From CAYNRE01 sp964399535 (GTDB lineage Bacteria > Planctomycetota > Planctomycetia > Pirellulales > CAYNRE01): DNA of 64,000 bases. Each line of letters begins with the position of its first letter. Within the stretch, counting starts at the first letter, position 1. The position numbers and the translations under genes are program-made. Location: the NCBI GenBank assembly GCA_964399535.1, contig CAYNRE010000044.1, positions 1 to 64,000 of the forward strand, given 5' to 3'. The notes beneath the pieces were generated by a model that had not been told where the DNA came from, did no database searches, and worked only from the letters and a program-made list of their open reading frames with translations. Of this stretch, positions 49,901-58,947 are shown piece after piece.

Positions 49901-50603
49901 CTCCCGCAGCGGCCGCCAGCAGCTTGCCGTCGGCCGAAAACGCCAGGTCGTTTACCTGGCCGCGGTGCCCTTCGAGCTTGCGGACCAGCCCCCGGTGTTT
50001 GGAATCGATCAGGCGAACGCGCCCGGGACCAGCCCAGGCCAGCAAGCCTCCGTCGGGAGAAAAGGTGGCTGCCGTAATCGGGCGGCGCACGGGGCCCTGG
50101 GGCTCGATGCGCGGAGTGTGCAACTCGCGGGGGTCGGGCTGTTGGCCGTTGGGGCCGGGCGCGCCCGCGTCGATCCAGGCCCGCACGAGAGCGATTTGCT
50201 CGGCCGAGGGGGCGTCGCTGCCCTCGGGGGGCATTCGCGGATCTTGCTCTCCAGTGATGAAGAGAATCATTCGGCTCTGCTGGCTTTGGCCCGGCACCAG
50301 GGCCGCGCCGCGCTTGCCGCCGCGGAGCATGGCCTGGTAACTGTCGAGCAGCAATCCGCCCTCGGCCTCGCTGCCCGCGTGGCAAGCCGCGCAGTGTTGC
50401 CGCAGCACTTCGGCCACGGCCTCGTAGCTCGGCGCGCCGGCGGGCGACTCGGCCGGCGACAGCGCCGGGGGCGGTGCCGGGGGCGGTGCCGGTTCGTCGG
50501 CCGAAAGGCCGTTCGACGCCCCGCGGGTCCAAACCGCAAGCGCGACCAGCGCCAAGCCTAATCCGCGGGTGCGGCGGCCAGTGATGTTCGAGTCGACGAT
50601 CAT
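46932..50603 (-). CDS. Exported WD40-repeat protein with N-terminal planctomycete cytochrome C-like domain
   Basis: ATG 50601-50603; 1223 residues. A signal peptide (GLGLALVALAVWTRGAS) is followed by a Pro/Ala linker, then a c-type haem motif CAACH (71-75) with MPPEGSD-type distal region (PRMPPEGSDAPSAEQ), as in planctomycete PSCyt1 domains. Residues ~175-465 are seven WD40-like blades (ITAATFSPDGGLLAW, VNDLAFSADGKLLAA and so on). Two pre-peptidase-like beta domains follow (AEVEPNSTTAQAQPL and AEVEPNDRPELATPV), then a long beta-rich C-terminal part. Likely periplasmic and haem-binding. It is 145 bp downstream of the DUF1549/DUF1553 gene, its usual partner, and 4 bp upstream of hemB. Confidence 0.88.
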   Translation of the reverse strand: MIVDSNITGRRTRGLGLALVALAVWTRGASNGLSADEPAPPPAPPPALSPAESPAGAPSYEAVAEVLRQHCAACHAGSEAEGGLLLDSYQAMLRGGKRGAALVPGQSQQSRMILFITGEQDPRMPPEGSDAPSAEQIALVRAWIDAGAPGPNGQQPDPRELHTPRIEPQGPVRRPITAATFSPDGGLLAWAGPGRVRLIDSKHRGLVRKLEGHRGQVNDLAFSADGKLLAAAAGEPGLFGEVRLWDPSTGSLVRVVEGHQDAIYAVAISPDGALLATGSYDQRVMLWETATGLLVRTIEGHSGAIYDLAFRPDGKLLASASADRTVKLWEVASGERRDTLGQSLKELYTVAFSPDGSRVAAAGVDNRIRIWQVSPDGAEGTNPLLLSRVGHEAAILQLAYSPDGKSIATAAEDRQVRLWRSSDAGELRALPAQGDWPSALAFSPDSTLLAVGRLDGTGQLYLAATGQPAPPPTPELASLSPRGAQLGVTARVLVEGKALGDVVEIQTSNPALRAQAVPPDAAALDVESDSAGSQLWVQLESDDTLAPGTYEIALKTAGGTSNKLKLVLDDLPQAAEVEPNSTTAQAQPLRLPVGAWGALDPSGDVDVYSFEAQAGQTVVCEISAASLGSKADVVLTLFDSQGRLLSTNNDYEGQEDPLLAVTVPATGRYTLEVGDLVLGGSPNHFYRLSVGTFGYVTGVFPLGTPADTQSEIELAGYNLPEPARVAVATGKAAETTVPIDRRQFRLRRPFKLQVGGQASTAEVEPNDRPELATPVTLPALVEGRIWRVGNQQGQLPEEDVDLVRFDARKGETWIVETVAAERGSPLDSQLEVLDAQGQPVTRMNLVAVRDSAITFRPINSLTVDVRLTNWEEMELNQFVYFQGEVCRLFRLPQGPDSGFLLYGWKGQRVSYFDTSPTTHAVDEPCYIVEPRPVTEPVAATGLPVFPLTYVNDDDGQRKRGSDSSLTFTAPADGGYLVRVRDVRGLAGPQFAYRLAIRQPRPDFLVSVSPANPTVATGTARPITIVIDRRDGFDDEVSVAFSGAPEGFSFTGPVVVEAGQTEATAYLYAAPDAPQPADEAAKANRIVATAQIAGSPVSKPVTPLGQIRLANEAKLRVYLDPPEITVAPGQTVTARLRVERSGFEGLVNFSVPNLPHGVYVDNIGLNGVLIPESESEREIFFTARPWVPETTRAVAAVATNAGGVASAPVQFHVRQPQTVAQREN

Positions 50604-50748
50604 GGCAAGGTCTCGGGGGTGGGGCTGCGAGCCCAGGGCTGCCGGCCCAGGGCTTTCGGCCTAACTGGGCGACGCCGCGGGGCGATTTCGCCTGCGGATG
50701 CAACAAGCTGGATTGACGGGGGCTTTCTGGTCGATCCGCGGGACAGGT

Positions 50749-53244
50749 TTAGTGATTGAATAGAAACTCTTTGCTCGAAAGCACACTCCAGAACAGGTCT
50801 TCCAGGGCGGCTCGGCGCTCCGCCTCGGGGGGCTCGGTCAACAGCGGCAAAAGCTGCGCGCGCTCGGTCTCCGTCGGCTTGCGCGAGAGCGCTGTCAGAA
50901 ACAACTGGTCGACCCACTGCCCCGGATCGCTGCCTGCCGCCATCAGGGCGTCGATCCGATTGCCGTTCCGGGCGAGTTTCTGATTCAAAACGTCGCCGTT
51001 GGACAAGTGCAGCACCTGCACCATGCTGGGCTCGGCGGTCCGCTCGCATTCACAGGTGATCACCCGCTCGGGCCGGCCAAAGGTCTTGAGGAAATACGAG
51101 TTCACGTTCGAGTCGGGCAGTTGCAGCGCCCGCCAACCGGCCGGGTAGCCGGGAAACTCGGTCGGGGCCCCGGTAACCTGCGACACGGCGTCGAGCAGCA
51201 CTTCGGCCATCAGCCGCCGAGGATAGTAGCGGGAGTAGAACCGGTCGTCGGCCGCGTTCTCGGCCAAGGTTTGGCTCGAGCGCTGGTAGGTCGCCGACTG
51301 CAGAATCAGCCGCATGAGCGATCGCAGATCGTACCCGTGGTCGACCAGGTAACCGGCCAATTCGGTCAGCAGTGCCTCGTTGCTGGCCGGGTTGGTGAGC
51401 CGCATGTCGTCGACGCTTTCGACCAGTCCGCGGCCAAAGTAGTTCGCCCAGACCCGATTGACCACCGCCCGGGCGAACGCGGGGTTTTGGTCCGAGGTGA
51501 TCCACTCGGCCAGATACTCGCGGCGGGTCGTTTCGCCAGCCGCCAGCGGCACACCGTCGAGCGGGGTGGGTTGCTGGGGAACCCCTCGCAGCGGTTGGAT
51601 CAAATCGCCATCCTCGGCATCGAACACCACTTGCTGGCGCTCGCCGTTCTTGGTGCGCACCCGGGCGAATAAATTGGCGAAGGCGTAGTACTGGTCGTTC
51701 GTCCATTTTTCGAGCGGATGATTGTGGCACCGGGCGCAGTTGATCGACATGCCCAGGAAGGCCACCGTGGTGGTTTCGGCCAGGTCGAGCGGGTCCTGGT
51801 GCAACTGGTAAAAATTGCTGGCCCCGTTCTCGAGCGTTCCGCCGCGCGCGGTTAGCAGTTCGCGCACCACCTGGTTCCAAGGGGTGTTGGCCGCCACATG
51901 GCTGCGTACCCAGTGGTAAAACGACCACATCGCCGCTGGCTGCAACCGTTCGGAATTTATCAGCAACAGCTCGGCCCAGCGGTAGCTCCAGTAATCGACC
52001 AACTCGGGCCGAGCAAGCAGCGTGTCGACCAGATGGGTGCGCTTGTCGGGGGCCGGGTCTGCCACGAAGGCCTCGACTTCGGCGGCGGAGGGCAAAACGC
52101 CCAGGGTGTCGACCATGGCCCGGCGCAGGAAAACCTCGTCGCTGGCCGGGGGCGAAGGGGCCAGTCGCAACTGTTCGAGCTTGGCCAGCACCCGCTGGTC
52201 GATCAGGTTGTGGCGCTCGGCCGCGGTAAATGTGTCGGCCCCCAGGGTGTGGTCGTAGGGCACCGTTACGGTCGCGTTGGCCACCTGGCTCAGGTACCAG
52301 GCCGTAATCGCGCCTTCGCCCGGCCCCATCACGGTTACCTGGCCCGTGGCGTCGACGTCGGCCACCGAGGCCTGCGAGGCGCTGAACTTAACCCAACCGG
52401 TTACGTCCTCCACGCGACCATCGGTGAAATAGGCCTGGACCACCATCTGCTGCCGATCGCCCACCGACAACATCACCTGGGGCGGCATGATTACCAGGTT
52501 CGCCAACCGGGCATCGGTGGCGGCGGGCGCCGGGGTTCCGGCGGCGATCCAATCGGCCAGAACCTGGTACTCGCGCGAATCGACGCTGAATCGTACGCCT
52601 CCCCGGTGAGGCAGGGCGCCGCTCGGCTTGGTCAGTAGCAAGCTGCGGCCCGGGTCGCTGAGCACAATCCGCCGGCCGCCGGCCTGGCGGGTGAGGAACA
52701 GAAAGTCTCCTTCGGGGTCATAGCCGCGCAGCGAGAGTTTGAACCCGTTCTTGCCGGCCGCGGCTCCATGACAGGCCCCCGAGTTACAGCCCGCCTTGGT
52801 CAGCACCGATTCCACGTGGCTGCGAAAGCTCCAGGAAAAAGGTTGGTCGAGATCGCGAACCCGTACCCGAACCTCGGCGCTGGCATCGCCACGCCTGGCC
52901 GTGAGCAGGGCCTCGCCGTTGCCGATGGCGCGGGCGGCGTGCTCCTCGACCACGACCACGTGAGGGTTGCTGGAACTCCATTGGACCCCGTCGACTATCT
53001 GCCGGCCAAGCTGGCCATCGTGAACTTCATGGACGATGAGCCGCTGCGGAAGCTCGCGGCTGTGGAGTACCAGCTCGCCCGGCAAGGCAACCAGCGACTG
53101 ACTCCAGACCGGCGAGCCACCCCCCAGTGCGGTCGCCAGAACGGCCAGCCCCAACAACCGCAGGCTTAGCCCGTGGCCGACGGGCGCGGCGGTGGGGTGC
53201 GTGAAGCGAGTGCCGCGTGCCAACGGGACGAGTACGCCAGGCAT
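50749..53244 (-). CDS. DUF1549/DUF1553 (PSD1-type) exported protein
   Basis: ATG 53242-53244 with a G-rich ribosome binding site 6 nt upstream; 831 residues. A signal peptide (LSLRLLGLAVLATALGG) is followed by a Big-2-like region (~30-110). Then comes a haem-like motif CNSGACHG and a cytochrome-like segment (residues ~125-230). A second Ig-like part (~235-330) is followed by DUF1549 (EVFLRRAMVDTLGVLPSAAE) with CARCHNHPLEKW, and DUF1553 (WITSDQNPAFARAVVNRVWA, then RSLMRLILQSATYQRS). These proteins pair with WD40 or DUF1501 proteins in planctomycetes. They are presumed electron-transfer or hydrolytic proteins of the periplasm. Activity unknown. Confidence 0.9.
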   Translation of the reverse strand: MPGVLVPLARGTRFTHPTAAPVGHGLSLRLLGLAVLATALGGGSPVWSQSLVALPGELVLHSRELPQRLIVHEVHDGQLGRQIVDGVQWSSSNPHVVVVEEHAARAIGNGEALLTARRGDASAEVRVRVRDLDQPFSWSFRSHVESVLTKAGCNSGACHGAAAGKNGFKLSLRGYDPEGDFLFLTRQAGGRRIVLSDPGRSLLLTKPSGALPHRGGVRFSVDSREYQVLADWIAAGTPAPAATDARLANLVIMPPQVMLSVGDRQQMVVQAYFTDGRVEDVTGWVKFSASQASVADVDATGQVTVMGPGEGAITAWYLSQVANATVTVPYDHTLGADTFTAAERHNLIDQRVLAKLEQLRLAPSPPASDEVFLRRAMVDTLGVLPSAAEVEAFVADPAPDKRTHLVDTLLARPELVDYWSYRWAELLLINSERLQPAAMWSFYHWVRSHVAANTPWNQVVRELLTARGGTLENGASNFYQLHQDPLDLAETTTVAFLGMSINCARCHNHPLEKWTNDQYYAFANLFARVRTKNGERQQVVFDAEDGDLIQPLRGVPQQPTPLDGVPLAAGETTRREYLAEWITSDQNPAFARAVVNRVWANYFGRGLVESVDDMRLTNPASNEALLTELAGYLVDHGYDLRSLMRLILQSATYQRSSQTLAENAADDRFYSRYYPRRLMAEVLLDAVSQVTGAPTEFPGYPAGWRALQLPDSNVNSYFLKTFGRPERVITCECERTAEPSMVQVLHLSNGDVLNQKLARNGNRIDALMAAGSDPGQWVDQLFLTALSRKPTETERAQLLPLLTEPPEAERRAALEDLFWSVLSSKEFLFNH

Positions 53245-53423
53245 AGAGAATCCCCCCCAAATCGTCGGTCGGCAGACGGCTGGGCCGGGCCGACCGGTGG
53301 TGCGCAACCTCTACTGTACCAAGCCACAGCGTCGCGGGCCAACGAAGCCCCGCGGAGGCCCGGGACGATGACCAACGGGGCAACCGGAGGCGGCACTTGG
53401 GGGCCTGGCCCGAAACGGAATAA

Positions 53424-55340
53424 CTACTCGACCGGTGAGGCGGCGGCCGGCTGGGCGGGGCTCTCGAGCAAACGCCGAGCCTGGCCAACCACCTCGGAAG
53501 CCCAGGGCTTATCGGCGTACAGGTCCACCACGGCCTGCCAGATCGAACGGCTCAAGGCCGGATTCTCACGGGCCAATTCGGTGGCTCGTTGAAGCTGCAA
53601 CTGAATGGCGGCCAGGTCTTGCGACTGGCGCCGAATCAGGTCTTTGCGAAGGGTTTCGATGCGCTGCCGGGCGAGTTGCAACAACTCGCTGGCCGGACGA
53701 GAGTGTTCGGCTTCGGGGCTGTAGAGCGTAACGACCGCTCCCAGCCGACGCAGCGCGGCCTCGGGGTCGGTGTCGGCCAACCGGTTGGCCTCGACAAAAG
53801 CGCGTTCCCAGGGGGCCAATTCCCCCTGTTGAGCCAGCCGCTCGAGCCGGCGCTGGAAGTTGCGCGTGCGGCGGTAGGTTTGCACGTCGGCCTTCAACCC
53901 GCTGATCTCGCCGCGCCGTGGGTCTTTGGGGTAATGCTCTAGAAACTGCTCGATCGCATCTTCGGATTCGAGCAATCCTTCGAAGCCCGACCGCTGCTCG
54001 GCCTGCACCACCTGCTGATAGAGCTTGTCGGCCGAAGGAGGTTGTGCCAGGTACCAACCGAGGGCCACGACCGACGCCATGGCAAACAGCAGCAGCCCGA
54101 CTTGCAGTACCCGCACCACGACCGGCGTGGCCTCTTCGTCCTCCTGATCGTCGCTTTCGGCCACCGTGGTGAATCGAGCGACGGGAGGCTGCGGGGGAGC
54201 CACGGGGATTTCGTTCGTAGTGTCTAGGCCGGCCCGGTCTTCGAGCCGCGGCAACTGGGTGGGCGCCGAGTGGGTGGTGACCGAGACCGGCGGCACCGGC
54301 CTGGCGGGCGTGGCCGGCTCGGCACGCGCCACGGGCATGCCCTCGACCAGCGGGTCGGCGGCGGTGACCGCCTCGGCCAGTGCGGTGGAGAAGCCCAGCC
54401 GAGTCACCTGGCTCGAATCGGCCAGGTTGGGCGCGGCGCTCGGCTCGCCCGGCGGCGTTTGAACGGCGAAATCCGTGTTGGCCAGCGTCTCGGCCTGTTC
54501 CGCCGCCGACTGCTGGCGCTGGCTAAGGCCGTGAAACGTCGCCTCGAGCCGGCGAGCCAGCACCGCCGCGCTCGGCACCCGCCGCTCGGGCTCTTTCTGC
54601 AAAAGCTGGAGCACAATCTCTTCCAGCTCCGGCGGGGTTTCGGGCGCGAAGCGGCGAATCGGGTCGGGGCTGGCGAACCGCTGCAATTGCAGCATCTCCG
54701 GTAGGCTTCGCGCGCGAAACGGCGCGCGGCCGGCAAGCAACGCGTAGAGCGTGCCGCCTAGGCTGTACAAATCGCAGCGATCGGTCACCGGCCGGCCGTC
54801 GGCCTGCTCGGGCGACATGTATTCGGCGGTGCCCAAGACGCCGCCGTCGACCGTCAGGCCGACGTTGCCGAACAGCCGCGCTATGCCAAAGTCGGAAAGC
54901 TTCGCTTCGCCCGTGCTGGTCAGGAGCACGTTGGCCGGCTTGATGTCGCGGTGAATCACACCGTGGTCGTGGGCGTGCTTCAGCGCCCGGGCGATCTGGA
55001 TGCCGATCTCGGTGGTTTCCCGCCAATCGAAGCGGCGTCCGCGGCGCAGCTCCTCCTCCAGGCTGGTCCCAGGGACCAATTCCATGGCGTAGAACAGATG
55101 GCCGTCTTGTTCCCCCCAGCCGTACAGGCGAACGATGCTGGGGTGGCGCAGCTTTTTGAGCGTTTCGATTTCAGCGCGAAACCGTTCGCGAAACCCCTCT
55201 TCGGCCGCCAAAGCGGCCGAAAGCACCTTGATCGCGGCCGGCTCGCCCGACGACACCTCGTGGGCCGCGAAGACGGTTCCCATCCCGCCTCGCCCAATGG
55301 GGCGACCAATCTTGTAGGGGCCAAGCTGTGTGAGTTCCAT
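53424..55340 (-). CDS. Transmembrane Ser/Thr protein kinase
   Basis: ATG 55338-55340 with GCGGAG directly upstream; 638 residues. Kinase domain ~8-270: GRGGMGTVF (16-24), Lys38 in AAIKVL, HRDIKPANVLL (H130, D132), DFG at 150-152, and GTAEYMSPEQADGRP. All catalytic residues are present. A Pro/Ala-rich juxtamembrane region is followed by a single membrane helix (~410-431). The C-terminal ~200 residues are extracytoplasmic and helical (TPR-like/coiled coil: RRLERLAQQGELAPWERAF). No PASTA repeats. Such Hanks-type kinases are numerous in planctomycetes. The ligand is unknown. Confidence 0.93.
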   Translation of the reverse strand: MELTQLGPYKIGRPIGRGGMGTVFAAHEVSSGEPAAIKVLSAALAAEEGFRERFRAEIETLKKLRHPSIVRLYGWGEQDGHLFYAMELVPGTSLEEELRRGRRFDWRETTEIGIQIARALKHAHDHGVIHRDIKPANVLLTSTGEAKLSDFGIARLFGNVGLTVDGGVLGTAEYMSPEQADGRPVTDRCDLYSLGGTLYALLAGRAPFRARSLPEMLQLQRFASPDPIRRFAPETPPELEEIVLQLLQKEPERRVPSAAVLARRLEATFHGLSQRQQSAAEQAETLANTDFAVQTPPGEPSAAPNLADSSQVTRLGFSTALAEAVTAADPLVEGMPVARAEPATPARPVPPVSVTTHSAPTQLPRLEDRAGLDTTNEIPVAPPQPPVARFTTVAESDDQEDEEATPVVVRVLQVGLLLFAMASVVALGWYLAQPPSADKLYQQVVQAEQRSGFEGLLESEDAIEQFLEHYPKDPRRGEISGLKADVQTYRRTRNFQRRLERLAQQGELAPWERAFVEANRLADTDPEAALRRLGAVVTLYSPEAEHSRPASELLQLARQRIETLRKDLIRRQSQDLAAIQLQLQRATELARENPALSRSIWQAVVDLYADKPWASEVVGQARRLLESPAQPAAASPVE

Positions 55341-55505
55341 CTCCGCGAGTTTAGCGGGCTGCTGCCAGGGCTGCCACGAACTTGCGGGGCAGGCCCGCGC
55401 GAACGCGAGCAAGGGTGCCCCCCAAAAAAACAGGGGCCACGGCCGCTCGCGCGACCGTGGCCCCCAGGGCGCTGGCCCCCAGACGGGGGCATTGGCCCGC
55501 GGAGG

Positions 55506-56516
55506 TCAACGCAACCACTCGCCCCAGGTGGCTTGCCGCAGCTCGTGCAGCATCCGCGCCAGGTCGGCCGCCTGGGCCGAGGGTACGAGCAGTGTCTTGG
55601 CGTACACTCGGGCGGCGTCGCGGTGCCGGCGAGCCTGGCTGAAGGCCTGCCCCAGGTCTTCGTAGGCCATTGCCACGGCGCAGCCCCCCAGCCGGGCATG
55701 GTCTAGGTGGTCTTCGGCCAATTCGAGCTGGCCGGTCTGCAAGTGAAGCTGGCCCAACAGATGATGGGCGTCGGCCTCGTAATGCGTGGCTCCCCAGGCG
55801 GCCATCAGGTCGGCCACGGTTGGCTGCAGGTCGCCCGAGAGCGCCGCCGGCTCGACCGCGAGCACCTCTTGCCGGTCGAGCTGGGGCGCCATCAGCAAGG
55901 CCTGGTCGAAATGGGCCATCGCGGCGAGCAATTGGAAATCGGCCAGGGCCGGATCGGCAGCCACTTCGGTCGGCGTAGTTACCCGTTGGTTCCACCAGGG
56001 TGCCGCCCGCTCGAGTTGCTGCAAACCTTGGAAGTACTGGACCAACGGCTGGTCGGGGGCCGACCGCCAGGCTTGGGCCAAGGCGGCGTCGACCGCCAGC
56101 GGGTGGTGTTCTTCCAACTCGGCCACGGCCACGGCGAGCCATTTCCAAGCCGTCTGCTCGGGCGACAGCGCAAGGGCGTGCCATCGCTTGGCCGCCTCGG
56201 CATAGCGGTGCTGGCTGTGATCGGCCAGCGCCAGCCAGACCTGGCAATCCGCCGCCAACGGCTGCGCCGTTGTCGCCGCGGCGTTTTCCAGCTGCGACGC
56301 CGCTACCGACAGGTCTCCGCCGCGGAAGGCGCGCACAGCCGCGCCCCACGGGCCTGGCTCGGCGGTCGCCGCGGGCGCCTGGTTGGGTTCGGTCCGCGGT
56401 CGAGACCCTTCGGCCGGCGTAACGGCCCAAATCAGGCTGAGTGCGGTCGCAAGCGCGACGATGACCAGCCACCACAAAAGCTCTCGATGGGCTGGTGTGA
56501 AGGTTGTCGTTGTCAT
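55506..56516 (-). CDS. Membrane-anchored TPR protein
   Basis: ATG 56514-56516 with AGGTGG upstream; 336 residues. An N-terminal membrane helix (ELLWWLVIVALATALSLIWA, ~12-31) is followed by a Pro/Ala linker and degenerate TPR repeats (VRAFRGGDLSVAASQLENAA; HHLLGQLHLQTGQLELAEDH; MAYEDLGQAFSQARRHRDAA). Probably an extracytoplasmic scaffold. It lies upstream of the kinase gene on the same strand with a 165-bp gap; a functional link is possible but not shown. Confidence 0.7.
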   Translation of the reverse strand: MTTTTFTPAHRELLWWLVIVALATALSLIWAVTPAEGSRPRTEPNQAPAATAEPGPWGAAVRAFRGGDLSVAASQLENAAATTAQPLAADCQVWLALADHSQHRYAEAAKRWHALALSPEQTAWKWLAVAVAELEEHHPLAVDAALAQAWRSAPDQPLVQYFQGLQQLERAAPWWNQRVTTPTEVAADPALADFQLLAAMAHFDQALLMAPQLDRQEVLAVEPAALSGDLQPTVADLMAAWGATHYEADAHHLLGQLHLQTGQLELAEDHLDHARLGGCAVAMAYEDLGQAFSQARRHRDAARVYAKTLLVPSAQAADLARMLHELRQATWGEWLR

Positions 56517-56861
56517 GATCCACCTCGATTTCGGCAGGAGTCGCGTGCGGGAAGGTGTTGCCACTACTCCGCACGAAACAAGAACCGGGCAAACGCCGTG
56601 CCCGCCTGTAAAGCAAGGGACTTCGCGGCGCCTTCCCCCCGACCGGGTCATGCCTGGGGTGGACCAGTTCGCCTAATCGGGCACCCTTCCCCCGGCCGGG
56701 TGTTGTGCGGCGGCGAGCGTCGGGGCTCGCCGTAGCGCTCGGCCCCCGCGCGCCGGGCGAAGCGGTTGGTCGTGGCGAAACTCGGGGCGAGCAGGAACTT
56801 GCGGCGACGAGCCGGGGCGCCTCCCAACCCAGTCGAGAATGCAATGCTTGGGCCTTTAGGC
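56517..56861. other. Intergenic region with a hairpin, between the enolase-superfamily and TPR genes
   Basis: This 345-bp GC-rich stretch holds no supported gene. CGGCGAGC (56711-56718) and GCTCGCCG (56725-56732) form an 8-bp perfect hairpin without a T-run, possibly ending the enolase-superfamily transcript. The ribosome binding site of the TPR gene is just above 56516. Confidence 0.45.
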
Positions 56862-58244
56862 TTACGAAGCGCCTGAAAGGTCGGACAGCCAGGTGAAGCC
56901 GAGCCCGGGTTCGCAGAGCGCCTCGGTGCCGACCGTGCCGTCGTGAATTTCGAAGAGCGACGGATACGCCGTGGCCCAGCCCCGGTTGCCTTGGGGACAG
57001 TATTGCCGGGCATTGCCCTCGATGGCGGCCACGGTGGGCACATGGGCCGCCAGGCTGGCCGAGTGCAGGAACGAAGCCCCCGGGCAGGTCAGGTCCTGAA
57101 CGCAGAGAAACAGGCCGTACTTTTGCGCGGCGGCGCCCATCAGCAAGGCTTCGCCGTGCCCCTTACAGGCCTTGAGGGCCACGCCCGAGTAGCCCAGTTG
57201 CCGGGCCAGGAGCAAGCTTTCCAGGTCGACCAGCGATTCGTCGATGACCACCGGCTTGATCCGCGCGGCCTCGTGCATTTGGTTTTCAGGGTGCGCGTGC
57301 AGGTCGCGGTGGGTCGGCTGTTCGATGTATTGCACGCGATCGAGCGCCTGGGGAGCTTGTTCGGCCAGGCGGCGGAGAAACTCGAGCACGTACTCGACGC
57401 TGGCGCAACGCTCGTTGAAATCGAGCGAGTAGCACCACTGAGCGCAGCCGCGGGCCGCCTGGGCCGCCGTGGCGGCGCGATCGACACCGAGCACGCGGTC
57501 GACGTCCCAATCGAGCTGGTCGCCGGCCAGTTTGATCTTCAGGTGGGTAAGCCCATCGGCCAGGATCCATTCGCCGAGCGTTTCGGGTAGGCCGTCGCCC
57601 AAGCGCTGGGGCAGCTCGGCCGGGCTCAGCGGATCGAGCGCGCCGACCAGGTGGTAAAGCGGCATTCGAGCCCGGGGTTGCCCGAGTACGTAGCGATCGA
57701 GCGATTCGCCGGCGAAATCGCTTCCCAGCAGGCTTGCCAGGTCCGAGGAGAGGAAGTCGCTTCCCAGCAGCTGGTACGAGCTTCGACCGAGCGTTTTGCC
57801 CAGGGCATCGTGCAGCGCGGCATCGAGCGGGCTGGCACAGACTAACACGGCCAGACGTGGCGGAGGCTCCGCCAGACCGAGCGTCTGCTGTACCTGGCTG
57901 GCATGAGCCGAGTGCGATGCGGACAGATCGCGCGAGATCTCCAACGGGTGCGCTTGCCCCTGGTACTCGCCGAGGTCGCGGATAAGCCGCTCGGCCAGGG
58001 CGATCATGGCGGCCAGCGTTTGCTCGCCCCCGACCGCCTGGCTGGGCCAGGCCCAGGCGTTGGAAAGGGGCATGGAGCCCTTTCCCTTGCCGCGCCGACC
58101 CTGCCGGGTTTCGACCTCGACCTCGACGTTGAACAGCACCGCCTCGGTGACCACGCGGCCGCCGAATTTCATGGGGGCGCGATACGGCAGCCGCTCGAGC
58201 CAACTGGCTACCCGGCACACCCGCAAATCGGTTGGACGCGTCAT
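56862..58244 (-). CDS. Enolase-superfamily (mandelate racemase/muconate lactonising type) enzyme
   Basis: ATG 58242-58244; 460 residues, longer than the usual ~370-400. The N-terminal capping domain (VASWLERLPYRAPMKFGGR) is followed by the barrel. Catalytic and metal features: KxK at 236-238 (LKIKLA), D275-F-N277-E (LDFNER), E308 (QYIEQPTH), and D335-E336 (VIDES), then ALKACKGHGEAL. The KxK base and three acidic ligands are those of the MLE/dipeptide epimerase/o-succinylbenzoate synthase branch. The reaction abstracts an alpha proton of a carboxylate; the substrate is unknown. An insertion of ~40 residues (LGSDFLSSDLASLLGSDF) contains a short internal repeat. Confidence 0.82.
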   Translation of the reverse strand: MTRPTDLRVCRVASWLERLPYRAPMKFGGRVVTEAVLFNVEVEVETRQGRRGKGKGSMPLSNAWAWPSQAVGGEQTLAAMIALAERLIRDLGEYQGQAHPLEISRDLSASHSAHASQVQQTLGLAEPPPRLAVLVCASPLDAALHDALGKTLGRSSYQLLGSDFLSSDLASLLGSDFAGESLDRYVLGQPRARMPLYHLVGALDPLSPAELPQRLGDGLPETLGEWILADGLTHLKIKLAGDQLDWDVDRVLGVDRAATAAQAARGCAQWCYSLDFNERCASVEYVLEFLRRLAEQAPQALDRVQYIEQPTHRDLHAHPENQMHEAARIKPVVIDESLVDLESLLLARQLGYSGVALKACKGHGEALLMGAAAQKYGLFLCVQDLTCPGASFLHSASLAAHVPTVAAIEGNARQYCPQGNRGWATAYPSLFEIHDGTVGTEALCEPGLGFTWLSDLSGAS

Positions 58245-58303
58245 AGGTCTCCGCCGCCTTGGCTCATCGGGCTACGGCGTCGCGGCGACCCGACCGAGCG
58301 TGG

Positions 58304-58936
58304 TTACACCAATCCCTTGCGAACCGCCCAAACGGCGGCCTGGGTGCGATCGGTAACACCCACCTTGCGGAGCACGTGCTGCACGTGCTCTTTGACCGTT
58401 TCATAACTGATATGCAGGGCCTGGGCAATTTCCTTGTTGGTCAGCCCCAGGGCCATTTGCCGAAGCACCTCGGATTCGCGTTGGGTCAGGGGCACTTCGA
58501 CGTCGGAACCGAGCCGCGGGGTGGCCAGGGCACCGGTAACCCTGCGCAGCTCGTTGCGGGTCCAGGCATCCTCGCCGGAAGCGGCCTTGCGAATCGAAGT
58601 GAGCAGCTCGTCTCGGGTCGAGCCCTTGAGCACATAGCCACGCGCACCCAGGGCTACGGCTCGCGCTACGTAAGTGGGGTTGTCGTAGCTGGAGAGCATC
58701 AGCACCGGCAGGTCGGGTTTTTCCTGCTGTAGGCGGGCCAGGGCGGCCAAACCGTCGGTGCCGTTCATGCGGACGTCGAGGAGGACCAGGTCGGGCTGGC
58801 GCTCAACGGCCATCCGCACGGCATCGTCGCCGTTGGCGGCCTCGGCGACGATCTCGATTTCGGTCCCGGCCACCAGGCTCGCCAGCCCAGTGCGCACCAC
58901 TTCATGGTCGTCTGCGATCAACAATCGAATGCTCAT
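58304..58936 (-). CDS. NarL/LuxR-type response regulator
   Basis: ATG 58934-58936; 210 residues. The receiver domain has the acidic pair D9-D10, phosphoacceptor D54 (VLLDVRMNG) and K104. The C-terminal GerE/LuxR helix-turn-helix is LTQRESEVLRQMALGLTNKE then TVKEHVQHVLRKV. It is 11 bp downstream of the histidine kinase gene and surely its partner. Target genes unknown. Confidence 0.95.
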   Translation of the reverse strand: MSIRLLIADDHEVVRTGLASLVAGTEIEIVAEAANGDDAVRMAVERQPDLVLLDVRMNGTDGLAALARLQQEKPDLPVLMLSSYDNPTYVARAVALGARGYVLKGSTRDELLTSIRKAASGEDAWTRNELRRVTGALATPRLGSDVEVPLTQRESEVLRQMALGLTNKEIAQALHISYETVKEHVQHVLRKVGVTDRTQAAVWAVRKGLV

Positions 58937-58947
58937 TCGGTACGTTC

